Assembly: GCA_964599775.1 (NCBI GenBank)
Contig: CAZRGZ010000005.1
Location: forward strand, 9,501 to 73,500
DNA: 64,000 nucleotides
Reading direction: 5' to 3'
DNA from: CAZRGZ01 sp964599775
Lineage (GTDB): Bacteria > Patescibacteriota > Saccharimonadia > Saccharimonadales > Saccharimonadaceae
The translations under genes were made by a program, and so were the position numbers. Below, piece by piece: positions 8,922-18,094 of this stretch (its first letter is position 1; the number at the start of each line of letters is the position of its first letter). Below the pieces are notes generated by a model. It saw nothing but the letters and a program-made list of their open reading frames with translations, searched no databases and was not told where the DNA came from.

Positions 8922-10178
8922 ATGCAAGAACTTTCTCGTTATGCTGTTGGTATCGATGTTGGCACGACGGCCGTACGTTGTGTCGTCGGCCACGTTGATG
9001 GCAGCGCACAAATCCCTACAATTATTGGAATAAGTTCGGCCGAAAATAATGGTATGCGAAAGGGCGTGGTGGTAAATCTTGTTAGCACAGCCCAAGCTAT
9101 CGATAAGGCTCTGGAAGAGGCGGAACGAATGTCTGGTCACCAGATTAATGGTGCTACTCTAAGTATTAATGGTGCTCATATTCTAGGAATGTCATCAAGG
9201 GGTGTGGTTGCCGTTGGCGCGCAAAGTCATGAAATAAATGAGGATGACCTTGCGCGTGTTGAAGAAGCGGCTACGGTAGTACAACTTCCGGCTAATCGTG
9301 AGATCCTGGATGTGACACCACGTAGTTACCAGCTGGATGATCAAGAAAATATCAAAGATCCGATTGGGATGACAGGGGTGCGGCTGGAAGTAGACGCACA
9401 TGTAATTACGGCTTTAAGTCCGCATCTTAAAAATCTTTTAAAAGCAGCCGAAATGACACATACAACGGTGCATCATACGGTGCCCTCAGGGATTGCTGCG
9501 GCACATGCACTTTTAACTGAGCAGCAAATGGAAAATGGAGTGGTGCTGGTTGATGTTGGTGGAACTACCACCAATGTTGCCGTGTATGAAGAGGGTGATT
9601 TGCAGCACATAGCTGTCCTACCAATGGGTGGTGTGAATATCACCAATGACCTAGCTATAGGGCTCAAAACAGATTTAGATGTCGCTGAGAAGTTAAAAGT
9701 GGAGCATGCCGTTGCTATGCCTAGTGCCCGTCAAGATGACGAAGGTATAATAAGCCTCCAGCTAGGTAGTGAAACTCATGAGTTCTCAACTCGCGATATT
9801 GATATGATTGTTGAAGCTCGGTTAGAGGAGATTTTTGAACGAGTAAACAAAGAGCTAAAAGCTATTGGCCGTGCAGCAAAATTACCGGGTGGTGTGGTAT
9901 TATCTGGTGGTACCGCTAAGATGAAGGGGCTGGCAGACTATGCAAAAGAAGCCCTTCAGCTACCTGCACGTGTCGGGAAGCCAAGTGGCTTTAGCGGCGT
10001 TGCCGAGAAAGTAGAAGAGCCGCAATTCGCCTCGGCGCTTGGGCTTATGCTCCTTGATCTAGAGGGCTCTGCTGGACAAAGCGGCTATACACAGAAAAGT
10101 AATAATAACAACAAAACCCCAACCTTGAGCGGAATAAGCAAGAAATTAACAGGGATAATGGGCAAGTTTCGTTCATAA
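8922..10178 (+). CDS. ftsA: Cell division protein FtsA
   Basis: Actin-like membrane tether of the Z ring. Phosphate and adenosine motifs typical of the actin fold are present: GIDVGTTAVRCVVG at residues 8-21, VLVDVGGTTTNVAVYEEG in the middle and VVLSGGTAKMKGL near residue 325. The length of 418 is usual. The C-terminal end (LTGIMGKFRS) is the conserved amphipathic helix that binds the membrane, after a low-complexity Asn/Lys linker. ftsZ follows after about 100 bases with its own promoter. Here it is likely the main Z-ring anchor. Confidence 0.95.
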   Translation: MQELSRYAVGIDVGTTAVRCVVGHVDGSAQIPTIIGISSAENNGMRKGVVVNLVSTAQAIDKALEEAERMSGHQINGATLSINGAHILGMSSRGVVAVGAQSHEINEDDLARVEEAATVVQLPANREILDVTPRSYQLDDQENIKDPIGMTGVRLEVDAHVITALSPHLKNLLKAAEMTHTTVHHTVPSGIAAAHALLTEQQMENGVVLVDVGGTTTNVAVYEEGDLQHIAVLPMGGVNITNDLAIGLKTDLDVAEKLKVEHAVAMPSARQDDEGIISLQLGSETHEFSTRDIDMIVEARLEEIFERVNKELKAIGRAAKLPGGVVLSGGTAKMKGLADYAKEALQLPARVGKPSGFSGVAEKVEEPQFASALGLMLLDLEGSAGQSGYTQKSNNNNKTPTLSGISKKLTGIMGKFRS

Positions 10179-10219
10179 TTTGTATACAGTATAAAAAAGT
10201 ATTTTTTACGAATACAAAG

Positions 10220-10248
10220 TTGGTACACACGCCAAAAGGGTGTATACT
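10220..10248 (+). promoter_or_regulatory. ftsZ promoter
   Basis: TTGGTA (10220-10225), 17-base spacer, TATACT (10243-10248), followed by a normal leader with Shine-Dalgarno GAGGGAGA before the ATG at 10281. Confidence 0.6.
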
Positions 10249-10280
10249 AAATGTGAACGAAGCGAGGGAGACAGTATTCT

Positions 10281-11519
10281 ATGCCTGAAATAAAACCAGC
10301 AGATATACAAGCATTCGCTACCATTAAGGTAGTAGGTATTGGCGGCGCCGGTGGATCGGCTGTGAACCGTATGAAAGACGCAGGCCTCAGTGATGTGCAG
10401 TTTATTGCTATAAACACTGATGCGCAAGCGCTTCATAATTCAAAAGCCGACGTAAAAATCCACATTGGTCGCGATACCACCCGTGGACTAGGAGCTGGCG
10501 CTGATCCAAAAGTGGGGCAAGCAGCAGCAGAAGAATCACGTGATGATATTAAAGCGGCGCTTGAAGGTGCAGACATGGTTTTTGTTACCATCGGTGCTGG
10601 CGGTGGTACTGGATCTGGCGCAGGGCATGTAGTGGCAAACATCGCCCATGACCTAGGTATTCTCGTAGTAGGCATTGCCACAAAACCGTTTAGTTTTGAA
10701 GGTGAAAAACGACGTCAGAATGCTGAATGGGCTATTGGACAGCTGGGGCGTGAGGTGGACACACTTATTACTATTCCAAACGATAGACTGCTACAAACAA
10801 TTGATCGTCGGACCCCACTGCTTGAGACATTTAAGATTGCTGATGACGTGCTGCGTCAGGGGGTGCAAGGGATTTCCGAGCTTATTACCGAGCACGGCTT
10901 AATTAACCTCGACTTTGCTGACGTGAAAGCTATTATGAGCAATGCCGGTAGTGCCTTAATGGGTATTGGCCGAGCTAGTGGTGAGGACCGAGCAATTCAA
11001 GCTGCACAACAAGCGATTGAATCACCACTTATCGAAGTGTCCATTGATGGCGCACGCGGCGTACTCTTTAATGTATGCGGTGGATACGATATGAGTATGA
11101 ACGAAATACAGGAAGCGGCTGAAATTATTACTAGTGCCGTAGCACCTGACGCCAATATTATCTTTGGGGCGACGCTCAAACCAGAGATGGAGGATGAGCT
11201 GATCGTTACGGTTATTGCGACTGGCTTTGATTCGGAATATGTTGATGATGCTCAGGCTGAAGCCCTAGAGCCAGCTACTCCAGGCGTTTTGCCAAACCAG
11301 TCAACAACAGCAGCTTCCGAACCCGAACAGTCAGAATCATTAGATGAAACTGAAATTGAAAAGATTGATATGGATTTGGATGATTCACCAAAAACCAGTG
11401 GCACATTTGCAGACGAAGATGAAGCACCTTCAGGGGGTATTTGGACACAGCCAGATGAGGATGAGTCTGATACTCCAGCATTTCTGCGTCGACGGCGGCG
11501 CCATCATGATGAAAACTAG
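10281..11519 (+). CDS. ftsZ: Cell division protein FtsZ
   Basis: Tubulin-like GTPase that forms the division ring. The nucleotide-binding [13 protein letters not shown] lies at residues 18-30, the tubulin signature [11 protein letters not shown] near residue 106, and the T7 synergy loop NLDFADVK near 207. A long acidic linker follows from about residue 330, ending in the conserved C-terminal peptide [11 protein letters not shown], close to the actinobacterial DxPxFLRR form that binds FtsA and other partners. Total 412 residues. nrdR follows after 10 bases. Confidence 0.96.
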   Translation: MPEIKPADIQAFATIKVVGIGGAGGSAVNRMKDAGLSDVQFIAINTDAQALHNSKADVKIHIGRDTTRGLGAGADPKVGQAAAEESRDDIKAALEGADMVFVTIGAGGGTGSGAGHVVANIAHDLGILVVGIATKPFSFEGEKRRQNAEWAIGQLGREVDTLITIPNDRLLQTIDRRTPLLETFKIADDVLRQGVQGISELITEHGLINLDFADVKAIMSNAGSALMGIGRASGEDRAIQAAQQAIESPLIEVSIDGARGVLFNVCGGYDMSMNEIQEAAEIITSAVAPDANIIFGATLKPEMEDELIVTVIATGFDSEYVDDAQAEALEPATPGVLPNQSTTAASEPEQSESLDETEIEKIDMDLDDSPKTSGTFADEDEAPSGGIWTQPDEDESDTPAFLRRRRRHHDEN

Positions 11520-11529
11520 GTGGTGAGCT

Positions 11530-12003
11530 ATGAAATGCCCGCATTGTCATAGTGTTGAGCTAAAAGTACTCGAATCTCGTGATGCTGGGGATGGGGATGC
11601 GATTCGGCGAAGGCGTGAATGCTTAGAGTGTCACCACAGGTTCACTACTTATGAGCGTTTTGAGCGCCCTCCACTTGCAGTAATTAAAAAAAACGATGAG
11701 CGTGAGCTATTTGATCGTAATAAATTGTATGCGGCAATTCACCGCTCTGTTGGGAAGTTTATGAACTCAGATACCGAAATTGAAGAGATCGTGGCCCAAG
11801 TGGAGAGCGCATTGTACGAAACAGGAGAAAATGAAATCTCGTCGCATCTTATTGGTGAGCTTATTCTGACGGCCCTTGCGAAACGCAATAAAGTTGCATA
11901 TGTACGATTTGCCAGTGTCTATCGTGAGTTCAAGACGTTAGATGAGTTTGAGGCGGTACTGCGCCAACTGCGTACTCGCGATGGGCCACCAGAATTGGCC
12001 TAA
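11530..12003 (+). CDS. nrdR: Transcriptional repressor NrdR
   Basis: ATP/dATP-sensing repressor of ribonucleotide reductase genes. The N-terminal zinc ribbon has CPHC and CLEC with RRRRECLECHHRFTTYER between, and the ATP-cone follows from about residue 47 (AVIKKNDERELFDRNKL). 157 residues, the standard length. It sits 12 bases before a class II RNR-like gene, matching the conserved nrdR-RNR neighbourhood, but that neighbour appears catalytically dead, so the functional target is probably elsewhere. Confidence 0.96.
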   Translation: MKCPHCHSVELKVLESRDAGDGDAIRRRRECLECHHRFTTYERFERPPLAVIKKNDERELFDRNKLYAAIHRSVGKFMNSDTEIEEIVAQVESALYETGENEISSHLIGELILTALAKRNKVAYVRFASVYREFKTLDEFEAVLRQLRTRDGPPELA

Positions 12004-12015
12004 GAAAGGAGGTAT

Positions 12016-14016
12016 ATGGAAGCAGCTCAGAGATTGGTGCATCGTCATTTTACAGATGACTATCATGCACCGTATGATCTATTTCGCTGGGGGGAGCGTA
12101 TCATTAAGCAAGGTGATCAGACTCGGGCTTTTGTGTGTCCTGAGCATTGGCGTCAAGAAGATATTGAGATTCTAGTCCAATCATTCGGACCAGAAGAGAA
12201 CGACTTGCGCCAAGTGGTTGATCGAGTGGTAAACCCTATTACCAAAGCGGGGTTTGCGACGGGGTATTTTCAATCTGAGGCAGAAGCAGATATATTTCAC
12301 GATGAGCTACAGTATCTACTTGTTTCGCAAAAAATGGTTCTTAGTACAGATATATGGCGTTCGATGGGGCGCCAAGCCGTTACTCTTTCATCGCCTCAGT
12401 CAGAAGAAGCATGTCATATTTCTGATTTATTTATGCGCGCAGTAGAAGCAGATGGCGAATGGTCTGCACAAGCACCGCCGGATAAGCGAGGTAAAGCACG
12501 GGCTATTTGGCAAGATATTGTTCGTCAGGCGTGGCAGCAGCCTCGCCCCATATACTTTACCGATGTGACACGTGTGAGGTACCTCCAGGATATACCAGAC
12601 ACTATACCCAGTGCAGAACTTTCCTTGCTTTCGTTTTTGAACGAGAATGGAGAACTGCAACTTGATGCGATAAAGCAAGTCGTACGTATTGCGGCAGTGA
12701 CGCTTGATATTTTGATAGATTATATACAAAGCAGCCCTGAAGTATTGCGACAAACTCGCCCAATCGCGATTGGATATACTGAACTGGCCGCCACATTGCA
12801 AAGTAAAGGCGTATCTTACGATGGTGACAAGGGAAGAAGGTTCGCCGCTTTTGTGACAAGCTACATAACAGGGGCTGCATACGAGGCAAGTATTGCCATT
12901 GCTGCTCGAGCTGGCAGCTATGAGACTTTTAAAAAGAATCTTGGCAGAGTTAGCTCCCAGCTACGATCTTTCCAGAAGAAGGTTGAAGAATTTCCATTCA
13001 CCGAAGCGGAGAAATCTACGCTGCAACACGTATGGGAAAATGTATTAGGCGCGTACAAGCAGGGCGTACGACATAGTCTTGTGACAGCACTTACGGACCC
13101 GGAAGCTATTATGCCATTACGTGATTTAATGCTTGTGACCAAGCTACCAAGTGGCGGTAGTGTGCAGATTGTGCAACCAAGCGTGGCTTTGGGGCTTCGG
13201 CAACTAGGCTATGATAAAATGCAAACGACCGAAATTGTTAATCACATTCACGAGCGTGGTGGTGAAACAGAGGAAGTACCCCACCTTCAATCAACCGATG
13301 CTACGGTATTTCGCCTACATGATAACGAAGCTCATCTTAAGATGATTTCTGTTGTGCAGTCTTTTCTGAGTGGGCGAGTTTGTTCGCCGCTCGTTATGGC
13401 AACGCAGACTACACTGCGGGATACAGAGCGTTTATTGTTTGACGCTTGGCAAAATGGCGTAGAATACATTCATATTCAGCGGCAGCAAAACGAGCAGGAT
13501 CAGCAAGAAATGGAGGAACCAATTATGCAAGAAAATACCCAATCACAACCTATCGAAAACAATCTTACGCCAGGTATGCCTCATCAAAGCCAATATCGGC
13601 CGTTGCCGCGCATTCGTAATGCAAAAACTTTTGCTTTTACTATTGACCGTGTGGAAGGCTACTTCACCGTTGGGGAGTATGATGACGGGACACCAGGTGA
13701 GCTGCTGGTGCATATATCAAAACTCGATACGGAAGCTATGGTACTGATCCAAACTCTAGCACAGACTATCAGTCACGGCCTACAGCACGGTGTGCCATTT
13801 GCCGTTTATGCAAAAACGCTGGCTTCAGTCCGCTTGGCTCCACATGGCACCACTGATGACCCGGAAGTGCCTGAAGTATCTTCAATCCTTGATTATATTG
13901 CACGGCGCATGGCGCTGCAGTATTTAAGCCTCGACGAGCGAATTGCACAGGGGCTAGATACGGAAGAAAATGCTGAAAAGCGAATACAGGATCGCCAAAC
14001 GAAATTAGTGGCCTAG
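12016..14016 (+). CDS. Degenerate class II (B12-dependent) ribonucleotide reductase homologue
   Basis: A 666-residue protein that follows NrdJ along its length but lacks the active site. N-terminal part (residues 15-120) matches the class II N-terminal region, with LSTDIWRSMG in place of FNSPVWFNVG. The segment RPIAIGYTELAATLQSKG (residues 248-265) matches the NrdJ RPLGLGYANLGALLM region, and the C-terminal part (about 535-650: YFTVGEYDDGTPGEL, ISHGLQHGVPF, SSILDYIARRMALQYL) matches the TSCPD domain. In NrdJ the radical Cys lies in NPCSE; here the aligned site reads IPSAE (residues 197-201), so Asn and Cys are gone. The APTGTI phosphate loop aligns with TDPEAI, and about 100 barrel residues are missing. 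Strong Shine-Dalgarno (AAAGGAGG). Probably not a reductase; a structural or regulatory role is inference. Confidence 0.8.
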   Translation: MEAAQRLVHRHFTDDYHAPYDLFRWGERIIKQGDQTRAFVCPEHWRQEDIEILVQSFGPEENDLRQVVDRVVNPITKAGFATGYFQSEAEADIFHDELQYLLVSQKMVLSTDIWRSMGRQAVTLSSPQSEEACHISDLFMRAVEADGEWSAQAPPDKRGKARAIWQDIVRQAWQQPRPIYFTDVTRVRYLQDIPDTIPSAELSLLSFLNENGELQLDAIKQVVRIAAVTLDILIDYIQSSPEVLRQTRPIAIGYTELAATLQSKGVSYDGDKGRRFAAFVTSYITGAAYEASIAIAARAGSYETFKKNLGRVSSQLRSFQKKVEEFPFTEAEKSTLQHVWENVLGAYKQGVRHSLVTALTDPEAIMPLRDLMLVTKLPSGGSVQIVQPSVALGLRQLGYDKMQTTEIVNHIHERGGETEEVPHLQSTDATVFRLHDNEAHLKMISVVQSFLSGRVCSPLVMATQTTLRDTERLLFDAWQNGVEYIHIQRQQNEQDQQEMEEPIMQENTQSQPIENNLTPGMPHQSQYRPLPRIRNAKTFAFTIDRVEGYFTVGEYDDGTPGELLVHISKLDTEAMVLIQTLAQTISHGLQHGVPFAVYAKTLASVRLAPHGTTDDPEVPEVSSILDYIARRMALQYLSLDERIAQGLDTEENAEKRIQDRQTKLVA

Positions 14017-14063
14017 CATGAGCTCGCACCTAGGACATTGCCTATGCTATAGTAAAAGTAGTC

Positions 14064-14333
14064 ATGAAAACCTATATTTTTTATAAAGAGCTGAGTGATC
14101 ACGGTCGAGAAGTCCGTGAGTACTTGCGAGATTTTGAACGGCAAACAGGCAAGAAGTTGGTAGAGATAAACCCCGAAACTCGAGAAGGCGAGAGTCTTTG
14201 TCGAACATATGATATTGTTGAATATCCGACGCTATTGGCAGTGGACGAAAATGGGGTCATGCAACAAATGTGGCGAGGTACGCCTTTGCCGCAGATAAGT
14301 GAAGTGAGTTATTATGTGGGCAATCGTTTCTAA
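14064..14333 (+). CDS. Thioredoxin-fold protein lacking the CxxC motif
   Basis: An 89-residue protein with a thioredoxin-like layout: beta strand TYIFYK, a helix, KLVEINPE, then YDIVEYPTLLAVDENG with the cis-Pro site (YPT) and a final strand. The position of the active-site CxxC holds ELSDHG, so it cannot act as a normal thiol-disulfide oxidoreductase; its only Cys is in ESLCRTYD. TATAGT (14048-14053) ends 10 bases before the ATG. It overlaps the VKOR gene by 20 bases, so the two are probably translated together. A carrier or chaperone role for the oxidase is inference. Confidence 0.65.
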   Translation: MKTYIFYKELSDHGREVREYLRDFERQTGKKLVEINPETREGESLCRTYDIVEYPTLLAVDENGVMQQMWRGTPLPQISEVSYYVGNRF

Positions 14334-14952
14334 GCTGTTGGGTAAGAAAGACGCTAAAGCAGAGGAAAAGTCCAATAAATGGATTTTTGGTACCATGCTG
14401 GTTTTTGGAGTAATAGGGCTTATTGCTTCGTTTATCCTTTCGGTTGAAAAGGTCCATTTATTGCAAGACCCTGGTGCCCAGTTAAGCTGTAGTGTCAATA
14501 TTGTACTTAATTGTGCGAGTGTTATGGAAACGTGGCAGTCGTCGCTGTTTGGTTTTCCTAACCCCTTTATTGGTTTGATGGCGTACCCGATTGTGATTAC
14601 TGTGGCAGTGGCTGGTCTAGCTGGCGTACGCTTTCCGCGGCCTTTTATGTTTGCTGCACAGATTGGTTATGGTTTGGGGCTTATTTTTGCCTATTGGTTA
14701 TTCTTCCAAAGTGTATATGTGATCCAGATTTTATGTCCGTGGTGCCTCTTTGTGACGGTTGCGACCACTATTTTGTTCGATACTCTACTGCGATATAACC
14801 TGCGTGAAAATAACCTATATTTATCACAGAAAAATCATAAAAAGGTCCTAAAGCTGCTCGAAAGAGATTACGATAAAGCTTTTGTGGCCGTTTGGCTTCT
14901 ACTGATGACAGTGCTGGTATTTATACAGTTTGGCGAAGGGCTCTTTGCTTAA
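14314..14952 (+). CDS. Vitamin K epoxide reductase family membrane protein
   Basis: Membrane enzyme that reoxidises a periplasmic/extracytoplasmic thiol oxidase using a quinone. 212 residues with about five hydrophobic segments. The quinone-side CxxC is CPWC (near residue 142), and the loop cysteine pair is in QLSCSVNIVLNCASV near residues 56-68, followed by the conserved Ser/Trp region. This completes the VKOR four-cysteine set. Actinobacteria and Patescibacteria use VKOR instead of DsbB. Overlaps the upstream thioredoxin-like gene. A DsbA-like partner is not in this window. Confidence 0.85.
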   Translation: MWAIVSKLLGKKDAKAEEKSNKWIFGTMLVFGVIGLIASFILSVEKVHLLQDPGAQLSCSVNIVLNCASVMETWQSSLFGFPNPFIGLMAYPIVITVAVAGLAGVRFPRPFMFAAQIGYGLGLIFAYWLFFQSVYVIQILCPWCLFVTVATTILFDTLLRYNLRENNLYLSQKNHKKVLKLLERDYDKAFVAVWLLLMTVLVFIQFGEGLFA

Positions 14953-14984
14953 GCGGCAAAATGTAGTACTATATACGCACATGC

Positions 14985-15190
14985 ACTCTCTGGAATGCCA
15001 GAGATGAGTGGCTATCACCCACGAATGCAGCGGGAAGAAATTGCAAACCTGTGCAAGAGTAGAGCCCGACGCCACCGCCGCGTTAGAGCGAATAAATAAG
15101 CGCCAAAAAGAATACACTTCTTTTTAGGAAATCGGATGGTACCGCCCAAAATTTTGGGTTCCGATGGTCTAAAAAGAAGTGTTTTGTTTT
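14985..15190 (+). promoter_or_regulatory. T-box riboswitch of ileS with ultrashort Stem I
   Basis: The T-box bulge TGGTACC is at 15137-15143 inside an antiterminator-like hairpin (ATCGGA at 15131-15136 pairing TCCGAT at 15160-15165, and the self-pairing CCCAAAATTTTGGG). Its variable base is T, matching A73 of tRNA-Ile. Upstream, GTGG/CCAC (15008-15011 / 15019-15022) closes a 7-base loop holding the Ile codon ATC at 15014-15016, as in actinobacterial ultrashort Stem I ileS T-boxes. A Stem II-like hairpin (about 15030-15072) has GAA opposite AGTA, an S-turn pattern. A perfect 14-bp stem (15114-15127 / 15169-15182) followed by TTTGTTTT suggests a terminator. Whether control is at transcription or translation is not resolved. 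Confidence 0.85.
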
Positions 15191-15209
15191 CGAGAAAAGG
15201 AGATAACAG

Positions 15210-18077
15210 ATGAAATTTAAAGCAGGTACCCGCCGCCGCGCCAAAGAATACGAGAAAGACCTCGTAGAGCAATGGAAGAAGCACAAAACATTTGAAAAAT
15301 CGGTCGAAATGCGACCGAAGGATAATTCCTACGTGTTTTACGATGGTCCGCCATTTATTACAGGCTTGCCGCATCATGGTACTTTACTAAGCTCCATTAC
15401 AAAGGATGCAGTGCCGCGCTACTGGACTATGAAAGGTAAGCGCGTAGAGCGGGTATGGGGCTGGGACTGCCATGGCTTGCCGGCTGAGGTGTTCACTGAA
15501 AAAAAGCTTGGTATTAAAGATCGCCGTGATATTGGCACCAAAGTAAGCCTGGAAGAATACATCACCACCGCCCGCGAAAACATGGTGCAAACAGGCAGCA
15601 TGTGGGAAGATACCATTGAACGCATTGGCCGCTGGGTGGATTTTAAAGGTGCCTACAAAACCATGGATAAAGAATACATGGAAAGTATTTGGTGGGCTTT
15701 TAAGACCTTGCATGAAAAAGGCAAGATTTATGAAGGCGAACGCGTGCTTATGTATTGTACCCGCGATGCAACACCGCTTTCAAAAGCTGAAGTCACTATG
15801 GACGCAGGAGCCTACCAGGACGTAACTGACCCCAGTGTGTATGTGAAGTTTAAGTTAAAAGATGAAGATACCTATTTGCTTGCCTGGACAACGACACCGT
15901 GGACACTCCCGGCCAACACCGCCGTAGCGGTGAATAAAGACCTCACCTACATAGAAGTTGAGGTAGATGGCGAACGGCTTATTTTAGCAAAAGATTTAGC
16001 CGAAAAAGTACTGACAGACGAAAAGCACCAACCATTGAACTATAAAACAATTCGCGAGCTAAAAGGCAAAGAGCTCGTGGGTAAGGAATACATGCCACTA
16101 CTTGGCGTTAAGCGAGGTGAGAATGCGCACAAAGTGTGGCAAGCGGACTATGTAAGTGCGGAAGATGGAACAGGTGTGGTGCACCTTGCTCCTGCCTATG
16201 GTGAAGAGGATTTTGAACTGGCTCAAAAGCACGACATCCCTGTGGTGCATGTAATTGATGAAAATGGTCTTTACACCGAAGGTGACTGGGAGGGCGAAAA
16301 TGTATGGGAAGCAAATAAACCCATTGCCAAAACTCTAAAAGAGCGTGGTATCGTCTGGAAGATTGACTATATTCGCCATAGCTACCCGCACTGTCACCGC
16401 TGTGGCACGCGTTTGATGTATCGGGCGCATCCTAGCTGGTTTATGGACATTGATGGTCAGCGTGAAGAGATGCTGGCGCAAAATACCGAAAATATTAATT
16501 GGTTCCCGCCACATATCAAGCACGGTCGGTTTGAAAAGAATGTGCAGGCCGCGCCAGATTGGAACCTAAGCCGCGACCGTTTTTGGGCTACCGCTATGCC
16601 AGTATGGGAAGGGTATGATAAAGAAGGCAAAAAACATCAGATCATTGTCGGGAGCTATGCTGAACTAAAGAATTTAAGTGGCATCGAACTAGAAGATTAC
16701 CACCGCCCATGGGTAGACGACATTACCTTTGAAAAAGACGGCATTCACTATAAACGTATCGATAAGGTACTCGATGGGTGGTTCGAAAGTGGCAGCATGC
16801 CCTTTGCACAATTCCACTATCCGTTCGAGAACAAAGAAAAGTTTGAAGCTAACTTCCCAGGTGATTTTATTGCAGAGTATGTAAGCCAGGTACGGGCATG
16901 GTTCTATTACCTACACGCAGTCAACGTGGGTCTATTTGGTAAAGCGCCATTTAAAAATGTGATTGTCACCGGTACGCTGGCCGGCAACGATGGCCGCAAA
17001 ATGAGTAAAAGCTATGGTAATTACACCGACCCTAATGAGCTAATGGACACTTACAGCGCAGATAGCCTCCGTTTCTTGTTGCTCAGTTCACCAGTGCTTG
17101 CAGGTGAAGATTTTAGCTTGCAAGACAAAGATGTGGGTGATGTGGCGCGTAAGCTAAGTATGGTTTGGAACATGTACGACTTCTTTACCATGTACGCCGA
17201 GGTAGATGGTTGGGAATTTACTGGCAACCTGAGTGACCCTAGTAGCGAGCTAGATAACCCCCTGGATCAATGGATTATCAGCCGCGTCCATCAATTGGCT
17301 CAAGAAATTGAAACGCATATGGATGCCTACAACATCCCAGGGGCATTAAGCCACGTGATGCCATTTATTGATGATGCCAGTAATTGGTATGTGCGCCGTA
17401 GCCGCCGTCGTTTCTGGAAGAGCGGCGATGACACAGATAAGAATCACGCCTATCGTACGCTTCACTATGTGTTAGTGCAGCTAGCGGTAGTACTGGCGCC
17501 ATTTACACCGTTTTTGGCTGAAGAGCTTTACCAAAAGCTCACTGGGGGCGAAAGCGTTCACTTACTAGACTGGCCTGAAACAGGGCACATCAATGAATTG
17601 GTGGTGCAAGATATGGCAATTGTCCGTGAGTATGTTAACCAAGGGCTGAGTATTCGTGCCAAAGAGGGTATAAAAGTACGCCAACCGCTTGGCAGCGTGA
17701 CCGTCCCCACGCTCGGCAAATTTGTGAATTTTGAGGATATCTTGAAAGATGAGCTCAACGTTAAGCAAGTATTAAAAGGTGAATTTGCCCTCGATTTAGA
17801 AATCACTCCAGCACTCAAGCACGAAGGTTTAGCTAGGGAGGTGATCCGTCATGTGCAGAATGCCCGTAAACAAGCCGGGCTGAATGTGGATGATCGTATA
17901 CAACTAAGCCTTAAAACGGAAAGTGACGAATTACAAAGGGCTATTTACGAGCACAAAAATACCATTATGCTTGAAACGCTCGCGCGCAATGAACTGCAGC
18001 CTGCCACTGAGCCAATGTATGAAACAACGGTGAAGATAGAAGGTAATGAACTTACCATTTCTATTGCTAAAGCTTAA
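15210..18077 (+). CDS. ileS: Isoleucyl-tRNA synthetase
   Basis: Charges tRNA-Ile. A class I synthetase of 955 residues. The HIGH-type motif is in GLPHHGTLL (near residue 51), with Thr in the last position of HxGH; the KMSKS motif is intact in GRKMSKSYGN. The CP1 editing domain shows TTPWTLPAN and GTGVVHLAPAYGEEDFE. The anticodon-binding domain follows, with no C-terminal zinc finger, and overall it resembles the type 2 (eukaryote-like) IleS. Shine-Dalgarno AAAAGGAG precedes the ATG. Expression is controlled by the T-box leader. msrA follows 17 bases later. Confidence 0.96.
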   Translation: MKFKAGTRRRAKEYEKDLVEQWKKHKTFEKSVEMRPKDNSYVFYDGPPFITGLPHHGTLLSSITKDAVPRYWTMKGKRVERVWGWDCHGLPAEVFTEKKLGIKDRRDIGTKVSLEEYITTARENMVQTGSMWEDTIERIGRWVDFKGAYKTMDKEYMESIWWAFKTLHEKGKIYEGERVLMYCTRDATPLSKAEVTMDAGAYQDVTDPSVYVKFKLKDEDTYLLAWTTTPWTLPANTAVAVNKDLTYIEVEVDGERLILAKDLAEKVLTDEKHQPLNYKTIRELKGKELVGKEYMPLLGVKRGENAHKVWQADYVSAEDGTGVVHLAPAYGEEDFELAQKHDIPVVHVIDENGLYTEGDWEGENVWEANKPIAKTLKERGIVWKIDYIRHSYPHCHRCGTRLMYRAHPSWFMDIDGQREEMLAQNTENINWFPPHIKHGRFEKNVQAAPDWNLSRDRFWATAMPVWEGYDKEGKKHQIIVGSYAELKNLSGIELEDYHRPWVDDITFEKDGIHYKRIDKVLDGWFESGSMPFAQFHYPFENKEKFEANFPGDFIAEYVSQVRAWFYYLHAVNVGLFGKAPFKNVIVTGTLAGNDGRKMSKSYGNYTDPNELMDTYSADSLRFLLLSSPVLAGEDFSLQDKDVGDVARKLSMVWNMYDFFTMYAEVDGWEFTGNLSDPSSELDNPLDQWIISRVHQLAQEIETHMDAYNIPGALSHVMPFIDDASNWYVRRSRRRFWKSGDDTDKNHAYRTLHYVLVQLAVVLAPFTPFLAEELYQKLTGGESVHLLDWPETGHINELVVQDMAIVREYVNQGLSIRAKEGIKVRQPLGSVTVPTLGKFVNFEDILKDELNVKQVLKGEFALDLEITPALKHEGLAREVIRHVQNARKQAGLNVDDRIQLSLKTESDELQRAIYEHKNTIMLETLARNELQPATEPMYETTVKIEGNELTISIAKA

Positions 18078-18094
18078 AATGTAAGGAGAGCGGT

